DNA of 11,315 nt. It comes from Oscillospiraceae bacterium (lineage in GTDB: Bacteria > Bacillota > Clostridia > Christensenellales > Aristaeellaceae). Shown here piece by piece: positions 5,958-11,315 of the stretch (positions are counted from its first letter, which is position 1; every line of letters starts with the position of its first letter). Made by a program: the position numbers and the translations under genes. A model generated the notes under the pieces. That model had not been told where the DNA came from and did not search any database. It saw only the letters and a program-made list of their open reading frames with translations. The stretch spans positions 1-11,315 of the forward strand of contig JAITDK010000190.1 of the NCBI GenBank assembly GCA_031282605.1, read 5' to 3'.

Positions 5958-8051
5958 TTATACCGCTTTAATCAGCTTGGCCAGTAGGCCATAACTGCGC
6001 GATATGAACCTCTTTGCCGCATCCGGATCAAGCGGCTGGCGCGCCATCTCGGCTAGGTCGTATATCTGGCGGCACAGGTCGTTGGTCGCCTCGCCTGCGT
6101 CGCGGACGGACAGCGCTTCCACCACAGGGCTACGGGAGTTTAGCACCAGCTTGATTGACGCCGGTATACCCATGCCCATGTCACGCCCCATGAACCGTGA
6201 CATATCGCGGAACCGGCGCATCTGCTCCTCCTCCAGAACGACGGCGGGCACGGTCTCATCCTTCAGCGCCTCTACGGTAACGACCAGATCCTTCTTATCC
6301 AGCGCGTCGCGGAACATGGCTTCCAACCGCTTCAGATCGACGGACAGCCCGTCCTCCTTGCTCTCCAAGCCGGATAGATCGGCGTCGACGCGCGCGTATT
6401 TAACCTGCTGATCCTTGTATTCCAGGAAGGATATAAAGTTCACGTCGATCGGCGAATCCAGCAGCGCGACGTCGATCCCTTGATCCTGGTACAGCGCGAT
6501 GGTAGTCGCCTGCAGATGTTCGTCGGTGGCGTAGAATATCTTGTTCTCCGCTTTCTCCTTGTTCTTCTCCAGGTATTCCGCGCGTGTCAGGAACGCGCCG
6601 TCCGTAGTCTTATATATCAATACATCCTTTACCTTGTCATAGAAGCTCTCATCCTTCATGCAGCCGTACTTGATGAACGGGTGTATGTCCTCCCAGTACT
6701 TCTCAAAGTTCGCCCGCTCGTTATTGAACAGCGAGGTCAAACGGTCGGCTACCTTGCGCGTGATATACGAGGACAGCTTCTTGACGTAGCCATCGTTCTG
6801 CAGGAATGAACGAGACACGTTCAACGGCAGGTCGGGGCAGTCTATCACTCCCTTGAGCAGCGTGAGGAATTCGGGTATGACCTCCTTTATATTGTCCGCA
6901 ACGAACACTTGCCCGCTGAACAGCTTGATTGGGCCTTCCTGGATACCGGCAAACTCCTGCTTAAGCTTCGGGAAATACAATATCCCCTTGAGCCGGAACG
7001 GGTAATCTACGTTCAGATGAACCCAGAACAGCGGCGCTTCATACTCGTGGAACACCTTGTAATAGAAGTCCTTATACTCCTTTTCATCCGTTTCCTTGGG
7101 ATCCTTCAGCCACAGCGGATGCGTATCGTTGATGGGTTTAGGCTGCGCGTCATGATCATGATGGTGATCGTGGTGATCGTGATCATTGTGGTGATCGTGA
7201 TCATCATGGTGATCGTGGTCATCGTGGTCATGATGATGTCCGTGCTCGGATTCCTTGGCCTCCATTTCGGCCGTAATCCGCTCCAGTTCCTTCTCCATCT
7301 CTTCATCGGAGAGGCCTTCCAGTTTTGCGGCTTCCTTGGCCAGTTCCTCTTCTTCCTCGGCGGTCAGCTCGTCTTCGTTTGTATCCTCGTCATGATCCAG
7401 GGACTCGCCTGCTGAATCATTGGGTTTGTCTTCATCCTTCTTCGCCAAGTCTTCCAGATAGATGGGTATCGCCATGAACGCGCAGTAACGCTCCAGAACC
7501 TCTCGCACGCGGTGCATGTGCAGGAACTCGTGCTCCTCATCCTGTATCGTCAGTGTGATCGTCGTGCCAACCGTATCGCGCGCGCCTTCGGTCATCTCAA
7601 ACGACAGTCCATCGGCGCTGGTCCAGCGCACCGGCTGCGCGCCGTCCTGATATGAAAGCGTGTCAATAGCGACGTTCTTGCTCACCATGAACGCCGAGTA
7701 GAATCCCAGTCCGAAATGTCCGATGATACCGCTCTTTTCCGCGCCCTCATACTGCTTGAGGAACTCTTCCGCGCTGGAGAACGCCACCTGGTTGATGTAC
7801 TTCCTAACCTCGTCTGCGGTCATGCCCACGCCGTTGTCGATGAAGCGCAGTTCGCCTGCCGCTTCGTCCACCTGAACGTGGATCGTGCCTTGACCGAGGA
7901 ATTCCGGCTGCGCGAGCTGACGCTTGACGATCGCATCCGAGCCGTTTGAGATCATCTCGCGGATGAATATATCCTTATCTGAATACAACCATTTTTTTAT
8001 GATCGGCATAATATTCTGCGCGTGTATGGAGATGGTTCCGCTCTCGCTCAT
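5958..8051 (-). CDS. htpG: HtpG, Hsp90-family molecular chaperone with His/Asp-rich linker
   Basis: ATP-dependent cytoplasmic dimeric chaperone that remodels client proteins. The 697-residue product is longer than E. coli HtpG (about 624). The N-terminal GHKL ATPase has E32 and N36 (REMISNGSDA), DNGVGM (72-77) and the lid motif GHFGLGFYSAF (111-121). The middle domain carries the ATP-contacting arginine in NVSRSFLQ (R414). The C-terminal dimerisation domain runs from about 560 to 697. The extra length is a linker at about 204-310: acidic first (Asp/Glu-rich, including five consecutive Glu), then a block at 270-301 with 18 His and 12 Asp. The rest looks intact. The ATG has GGGAGG (8061-8066) with a 9-nt spacer. 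Its own promoter and CIRCE element lie upstream. Confidence 0.97.
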   Translation of the reverse strand: MSESGTISIHAQNIMPIIKKWLYSDKDIFIREMISNGSDAIVKRQLAQPEFLGQGTIHVQVDEAAGELRFIDNGVGMTADEVRKYINQVAFSSAEEFLKQYEGAEKSGIIGHFGLGFYSAFMVSKNVAIDTLSYQDGAQPVRWTSADGLSFEMTEGARDTVGTTITLTIQDEEHEFLHMHRVREVLERYCAFMAIPIYLEDLAKKDEDKPNDSAGESLDHDEDTNEDELTAEEEEELAKEAAKLEGLSDEEMEKELERITAEMEAKESEHGHHHDHDDHDHHDDHDHHNDHDHHDHHHDHDAQPKPINDTHPLWLKDPKETDEKEYKDFYYKVFHEYEAPLFWVHLNVDYPFRLKGILYFPKLKQEFAGIQEGPIKLFSGQVFVADNIKEVIPEFLTLLKGVIDCPDLPLNVSRSFLQNDGYVKKLSSYITRKVADRLTSLFNNERANFEKYWEDIHPFIKYGCMKDESFYDKVKDVLIYKTTDGAFLTRAEYLEKNKEKAENKIFYATDEHLQATTIALYQDQGIDVALLDSPIDVNFISFLEYKDQQVKYARVDADLSGLESKEDGLSVDLKRLEAMFRDALDKKDLVVTVEALKDETVPAVVLEEEQMRRFRDMSRFMGRDMGMGIPASIKLVLNSRSPVVEALSVRDAGEATNDLCRQIYDLAEMARQPLDPDAAKRFISRSYGLLAKLIKAV
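7149..7244 (-). other. His/Asp block in the HtpG charged linker
   Basis: These 96 bases encode HtpG residues 270-301: 18 His, 12 Asp, one Gly and one Asn. The region falls between the ATPase and middle domains, where eukaryotic Hsp90 has its charged linker. The spacing of His and Asp suits binding of Zn, Ni, Co or Cu, as in metal chaperones and ZIP or CDF transporter loops. The role here is inference. Confidence 0.9.
7170..7223 (-). repeat. Three 18-bp in-frame tandem repeats inside htpG
   Basis: Units 7170-7187, 7188-7205 and 7206-7223 differ by one base (first and second) and two bases (second and third). They encode DDHDHH, DDHDHH and NDHDHH in reverse unit order. The length is a multiple of three, so gain or loss of units keeps the frame. 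Confidence 0.9.
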
Positions 8052-8101
8052 CGTGGATAGCCTCCCGTTTATATTGATTTTGTCTGACCTTCATCGGCTA
8101 T

Positions 8102-8130
8102 ATTTTAGTATGCGAGAGGATTGTTGTCAA
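8102..8130 (-). promoter_or_regulatory. htpG promoter
   Basis: On the minus strand a consensus TTGACA -35 (8125-8130) is followed after 17 bases by TAAAAT (8102-8107). The start would fall near 8095, giving a leader of about 44 bases. It is the best sigma-A-type promoter in the right half of the window. Confidence 0.8.
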
Positions 8131-8137
8131 TAACAAA

Positions 8138-8164
8138 TTAGCACTCCACAAACGGGAGTGCTAA
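8138..8164. promoter_or_regulatory. CIRCE element (HrcA operator)
   Basis: A perfect match to the HrcA operator: TTAGCACTC (8138-8146), a 9-base spacer, then GAGTGCTAA (8156-8164). HrcA represses heat-shock genes through this site. Here it is 7 bases upstream of the htpG -35, on the side away from the gene, so htpG is likely part of the HrcA regulon. Confidence 0.95.
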
Positions 8165-8221
8165 TAAGCCAAGCGCCTAGCCCCTACGATTCCGTCGGAA
8201 GCCAGGAGCCGTCCGCCGTAA

Positions 8222-9439
8222 TTATTCCGCCAGCCCGACCTCGTCGCTGTACGTCGTGTCGAATCCTTCGCCCGGGATATCGTTAGAGTAGATGAACGCC
8301 TCGTCCTCCAGAACGGCGCGGATGCTCAGGCTGATGCGCTTGGCGACGGGGTCGACGCCCAGCACCTTCACGCGCACAACCTGACCTACCTCTACCGCGT
8401 CTTCAACCTTGGCGATCCTGGACAGCGCGCACTGCGATATATGCACCAGTCCATCCAGACCCGGCTCCAACTCGACGAACGCGCCGAACGTAGTCGTGCG
8501 GACTATCCTGCCCTCCACGATCAGACCCGGCGGGTATTTCTCCTCGGCGACGTCCCACGGACGCGGCTGGGTCTGCTTGTAGCCCAACTGGATGCGTTCA
8601 CGTTCGGGATCGAGCGCCAGCACCTTGACCTGGATCTCCTGCCCGGGCTGAACGACCTCGCTGGGATGACGCACGCGCCCCCATGACAGATCGGTCACGT
8701 GCACGAGTCCGTCCACGCCGCCGATGTCCACGAACGCGCCGAAGTCCGTCAGACGGCGCACCGTGCCCGTGATGACCTCGCCCTCGTTGAGCCGGCTCCA
8801 GGCTTCCTTCTTTTTTAATGCCACTTCCTCGGCGATCGCCGCCTTGCGCGAGCAGACAATGCGTTTCTTGGAGCGGTCGACCTCGATGATCTTCAGCTTC
8901 ATTGGCTTGCCCACGAAGTCCTCGATCTTATCGACATAGCGCTGGGAGAGCTGAGACGCCGGAATGAACGCGCGCACACCCAGAACGTTAGCGATCAGTC
9001 CGCCCTTGACGGCCTCCTTGCCGACGCCGTCGATAAACTCATTGGCGTCGTACTTGGCCATCAGCGCGTCCCAATTCTTACGGCTTACGACATTGCGCTG
9101 GCTGAGCAGCACGTTGCCTTCGCCGTCGTTGACCTTGATCACCTCGACGTCGATTTCGTCGCCGACCTTCACGTCCTTGTTGATCAGATCGCCGCGCTTA
9201 ACCAGCCCGTCCGACTTGAAGCCGATATTAACGCAGATCTCGTCTTCGGTCACCTGCACGACCGTGCCTGTCACCGTTTGTCCTGGGCGGATCTTGACCA
9301 GCGTCGCCTCGATGTCGGCCATAAAGCTTGCGTTGGCGTCGGCGTCTGCGGAAGCGTCCTTCGGCGCGTCGACCGGGTTGACGGACTTTACCGCCTGTGG
9401 ATCAACTGTTGTCTGGGTTACGTTCTCCTTGTCGTTCAT
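8222..9439 (-). CDS. rpsA: Possible independently translated S1 protein (internal start)
   Basis: Inside the fusion, codons 296-298 (Lys-Glu-Val) spell a perfect AAGGAGG (9451-9457). An in-frame ATG (Met302, 9437-9439) lies 11 bases downstream, exactly where IspH ends and the linker to the S1 domains begins. Initiation there would give a 405-residue protein with the linker and all four S1 domains, close to a stand-alone Firmicute S1. The spacer is slightly long and the codons also serve the IspH helix, so this is a candidate, not a demonstrated product. It overlaps the fusion entirely. Confidence 0.4.
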   Translation of the reverse strand: MNDKENVTQTTVDPQAVKSVNPVDAPKDASADADANASFMADIEATLVKIRPGQTVTGTVVQVTEDEICVNIGFKSDGLVKRGDLINKDVKVGDEIDVEVIKVNDGEGNVLLSQRNVVSRKNWDALMAKYDANEFIDGVGKEAVKGGLIANVLGVRAFIPASQLSQRYVDKIEDFVGKPMKLKIIEVDRSKKRIVCSRKAAIAEEVALKKKEAWSRLNEGEVITGTVRRLTDFGAFVDIGGVDGLVHVTDLSWGRVRHPSEVVQPGQEIQVKVLALDPERERIQLGYKQTQPRPWDVAEEKYPPGLIVEGRIVRTTTFGAFVELEPGLDGLVHISQCALSRIAKVEDAVEVGQVVRVKVLGVDPVAKRISLSIRAVLEDEAFIYSNDIPGEGFDTTYSDEVGLAE

Positions 9440-10342
9440 GCGGTTCACAACCTCCTTATATAACCAATCCGGCGTGGACGCGCCAGCGGTGATTCCCACG
9501 TTCAATTCAGCCTTCGGCCGCGCCGGACTATTATCTATCGGACTCGCCGAATCGTCTAAATTCGCTGAATCTACTGAGTCCATTCTTATATCTTCGGGGA
9601 TGTCGTCCAGACTTTCAATTAGTATCGTCCTGGGACATCGCGCTCGGCATGTTTCGTACAGTTCGCGCGTGTTGGAGGATAAGCCGCTGCCCACTACCAG
9701 CATCACATCGGCCCATTGCGCCAACTCTCGCGCCTCCGCCTGTCTCATCGCCGTCGCCGGACAAACGGTATCCAGTACAATCAGCCGCTCTGCCCGCCGC
9801 TCCAGAGCGCGTAGAATCGAGCGGTATAATCCATCAGGTATAGTGGTCTGCGCCACGGCCAGCGCGCTTCGCATCTCGGGTAGCGACTCAGCGGCCTCGA
9901 CTGATTCGACAACCGTCACCGGGCCTTGCGCCCATCCGGCCGTACCCTGCACCTCCGGGTGATCGGCCCGCCCGACTATTATGACGGGCAATCCCGGTTC
10001 CGCTTGAGCGACCATCCGATGCATCCGCTTGACATGCGGGCAAGTCGCGTCCGCGACGATCAAGCCTTTAGCGTAGCAGGCGTCCAGCGCTGCCTTGCCC
10101 ACGCCGTGCGAACGTATGACCACCGTTCCCGAATCGATATCATCCAGCCCTTGAGACGTGCGCACGCCTTCTTGTGCGAGCTGCTCCAATACCTGGGGGT
10201 TATGTATCAGCGGACCCAACGTCGCGCATGGCTCATCCGGATGCTTCCGTGAGGCGGCCTGCGCTATCTGTACCGCGTTGCGCACGCCAGAGCAAAACCC
10301 CGCGTGCTTGCCAACCCGTAACGTCTGCGTCACACCACCCAC
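8222..10342 (-). CDS. ispH: IspH-ribosomal protein S1 fusion
   Basis: A 706-residue fusion of the type known in Clostridia. Residues 1-300 are 4-hydroxy-3-methylbut-2-enyl diphosphate reductase, the last MEP-pathway step, making IPP and DMAPP. The [4Fe-4S] cysteines are C17 (HAGFCSGV), C101 (DATCPHV) and C194 (DTVCPAT); H47, H79, H128, E130 and the SSN at 222-224 match substrate-binding residues. Residues 302-345 are an Ala/Asp-rich linker. Four S1 RNA-binding domains follow at about 354-418, 435-502, 520-590 and 606-675, against six in E. coli S1. A roughly 24-residue Ser/Asp-rich insert (255-278) interrupts the IspH part before TAGASTPDW. The start is a GTG with a weak upstream site, and GTG codon 4 is an alternative. 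The gene lies 100 bases after plsC, same direction. Confidence 0.95.
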   Translation of the reverse strand: MGGVTQTLRVGKHAGFCSGVRNAVQIAQAASRKHPDEPCATLGPLIHNPQVLEQLAQEGVRTSQGLDDIDSGTVVIRSHGVGKAALDACYAKGLIVADATCPHVKRMHRMVAQAEPGLPVIIVGRADHPEVQGTAGWAQGPVTVVESVEAAESLPEMRSALAVAQTTIPDGLYRSILRALERRAERLIVLDTVCPATAMRQAEARELAQWADVMLVVGSGLSSNTRELYETCRARCPRTILIESLDDIPEDIRMDSVDSANLDDSASPIDNSPARPKAELNVGITAGASTPDWLYKEVVNRMNDKENVTQTTVDPQAVKSVNPVDAPKDASADADANASFMADIEATLVKIRPGQTVTGTVVQVTEDEICVNIGFKSDGLVKRGDLINKDVKVGDEIDVEVIKVNDGEGNVLLSQRNVVSRKNWDALMAKYDANEFIDGVGKEAVKGGLIANVLGVRAFIPASQLSQRYVDKIEDFVGKPMKLKIIEVDRSKKRIVCSRKAAIAEEVALKKKEAWSRLNEGEVITGTVRRLTDFGAFVDIGGVDGLVHVTDLSWGRVRHPSEVVQPGQEIQVKVLALDPERERIQLGYKQTQPRPWDVAEEKYPPGLIVEGRIVRTTTFGAFVELEPGLDGLVHISQCALSRIAKVEDAVEVGQVVRVKVLGVDPVAKRISLSIRAVLEDEAFIYSNDIPGEGFDTTYSDEVGLAE
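9451..9457 (-). promoter_or_regulatory. Internal Shine-Dalgarno at the IspH-S1 junction
   Basis: AAGGAGG on the minus strand, a full match to the anti-Shine-Dalgarno core, 11 bases before ATG Met302. It is a stronger site than the one in front of the fusion's own GTG start. Confidence 0.55.
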
Positions 10343-10442
10343 TATATGATAAGGTTACACCCCTTCATTTTCTGCTTATTCTGCGTCCGGTTAGAAATTC
10401 CTGCCGTTATGACGCGCTTTAATGAAAATGAGACGGAAAAGT

Positions 10443-11072
10443 TCATGGCGTATTTTTGGATAAATTTACTAGTCTCCTCGTCAACCTATGCTGCAGCCAC
10501 GTTATCGTATCGCTATCTTTGGGTAGTTTCCTCAAATCATCCAATTGAATCAGCGGACCGAAGCGTATGTGCACGCCTTTGCGAAATCCATATTCCCCCG
10601 ATACGTAAGCAGGAAGCACAGGCGCGTCGGTGTTCAGCGCCAGCATCGCTACGCCCGTTTCAAATGGATGAACCCCGCCCGACTGATAACGATGCCCCTC
10701 GGGGAATATGCCGACGCAGCGACCTTCGCGAAGCCGCGCGAGAGCCTCGCGCATCGCCGACAGATTCGTACCGCTGCGCATCACTTTTATCACGTTCAAA
10801 CGCTTCAGCGCCCACGCTAGCGGCGGGAACCTGAACAAGCTCTCCTTGGCCATGAAGCTCAGTTCCCACCGCTTGACCGCGACGGCCAGCATAATCGGAT
10901 CCCAAGAGTTGATATGATTACTCATCAATATGAAACGCCGATCACCGGGGATGAACTCCGCGCCGTCCACCGTAACGCCGAAAAACGGCGCCACAAACAC
11001 CGCCGCGACCCAGCGCATCAACCGATAGAACGTCAACCGCGAACGCACAGTCCTGTTATTCATATTAAACAT
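10443..11072 (-). CDS. plsC: 1-acyl-sn-glycerol-3-phosphate acyltransferase
   Basis: Membrane-associated acyltransferase that converts lysophosphatidic acid to phosphatidic acid. It shows the family blocks: SNHINSWDP with the catalytic H(x4)D pair, MAKESLFRFPPLAWALKRLNVIKVMR (block II region), FPEGHR in place of the usual FPEGTR, and a late VLPAYVSGEYGF stretch. An N-terminal hydrophobic segment (VAAVFVAPFFGV) probably docks it to the membrane. The start chosen is the ATG at 11072, which overlaps the end of cmk by 8 bases; a TTG at 11081 with GGAG four bases upstream, or an ATG at 11063 just past the cmk stop, are alternatives. All imply translational coupling to cmk. Length is about 209 residues, normal for short PlsC proteins. 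Confidence 0.93.
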   Translation of the reverse strand: MFNMNNRTVRSRLTFYRLMRWVAAVFVAPFFGVTVDGAEFIPGDRRFILMSNHINSWDPIMLAVAVKRWELSFMAKESLFRFPPLAWALKRLNVIKVMRSGTNLSAMREALARLREGRCVGIFPEGHRYQSGGVHPFETGVAMLALNTDAPVLPAYVSGEYGFRKGVHIRFGPLIQLDDLRKLPKDSDTITWLQHRLTRRLVNLSKNTP

Positions 11073-11315
11073 TATGCCCAATGATCTCCATCATGCGCTC
11101 GACTTCCTCACCCAGCGTCATATACGACGTATCGATTATGATAGCGTCCGAAGCGGGGCGGAGTGGGTCGATCTCACGCGTGCTGTCACGCAGATCGCGT
11201 TCTATTACGTCCGCCAGCACTCGTTCAAACGGTTGTATATCACCTTTCGCGCGCAATTCGTCCATGCGCCGCTTTGCGCGAATCTCCGGTGAAGCGGTCA
11301 GGTAGAACTTGAACT
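11065..11315 (-). CDS. cmk: Cytidylate kinase, C-terminal part (truncated by window edge)
   Basis: The 3' part of (d)CMP kinase, which phosphorylates CMP and dCMP with ATP. The visible C-terminal 82 or so residues contain KFYLTASPEIRAKRR, the arginine-rich lid-adjacent motif, then ERDLRDSTREIDPLRPASDAIIIDTSYMTLGEEVERMMEII, the standard C-terminal end. The frame is open to the right window edge, so the gene continues beyond 11315. An internal ATG at 11265 is not the true start. It leads the cmk-plsC-ispH/rpsA run and its stop codon overlaps the plsC start region. Confidence 0.93.
   Translation of the reverse strand, partial: FKFYLTASPEIRAKRRMDELRAKGDIQPFERVLADVIERDLRDSTREIDPLRPASDAIIIDTSYMTLGEEVERMMEIIGHNV

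Noticed and set aside
6909..7415. 168-codon plus-strand frame opposite htpG rich in Val, Ile and Met
   Set aside because: It is the antisense reading of the His/Asp repeat (GTG/ATG/ATC codons) and looks membrane-like only for that reason; htpG is certain.
8165..8221. Terminator between ispH-rpsA and htpG
   Set aside because: Only a tiny TTCCGTCGGAA palindrome is visible, with no stable loop or T-run, so some read-through into htpG is possible.
8964..9962. 332-codon plus-strand frame opposite ispH-rpsA
   Set aside because: Ser/Thr-rich antisense shadow of a well-conserved gene, with no homology signal.
10346..10834. 162-codon plus-strand frame across plsC
   Set aside because: Antisense to plsC, whose acyltransferase motifs are clear on the minus strand.

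Overview
The window looks like chromosomal core sequence from an anaerobic Firmicute of the class Clostridia. The basis is gene content and order: cmk, plsC and an ispH-rpsA gene fusion in tandem, a DUF5665 gene next to lspA, Clostridia-type HtpG, a large MalT-like LuxR regulator, and a perfect CIRCE element. I cannot name the species. I see no transposon, phage, CRISPR, tRNA or rRNA sequence.

Layout, left to right. Positions 1-199 hold a dense array of hairpins with no convincing gene. Next comes a minus-strand pair read right to left, a DUF5665 membrane protein and then lspA (signal peptidase II), ending at 200. From about 1273 to 2705 lies a compact plus-strand unit: a good promoter, an MBL-fold hydrolase, a glyoxalase I/VOC protein, and a hairpin terminator. 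It converges on a minus-strand 850-residue MalT-like LuxR regulator (2703-5255). That regulator's promoter carries an 18-bp dyad at the -10 and start site. A 352-base spacer follows, then a short orphan plus-strand gene (5608-5841) that converges on htpG across a strong hairpin.

The right half is all minus strand: cmk (truncated by the window edge), plsC, ispH-rpsA, then htpG. The first three link nucleotide, phospholipid, isoprenoid and translation functions in one probable operon. cmk and plsC overlap or nearly touch. htpG has its own promoter with a CIRCE (HrcA) site just upstream of the -35.

The two most unusual points are both inside core genes. HtpG has a long acidic linker ending in a 32-residue block made almost only of His and Asp (18 His, 12 Asp), encoded partly by three 18-bp tandem repeats; this suggests a metal-binding or metal-responsive Hsp90. 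The ispH-rpsA fusion carries a perfect AAGGAGG at the end of the IspH part, 11 nt before an in-frame ATG at the start of the linker. It could therefore make a free four-domain S1 protein as well as the fusion. No wholly new multi-gene system is evident.
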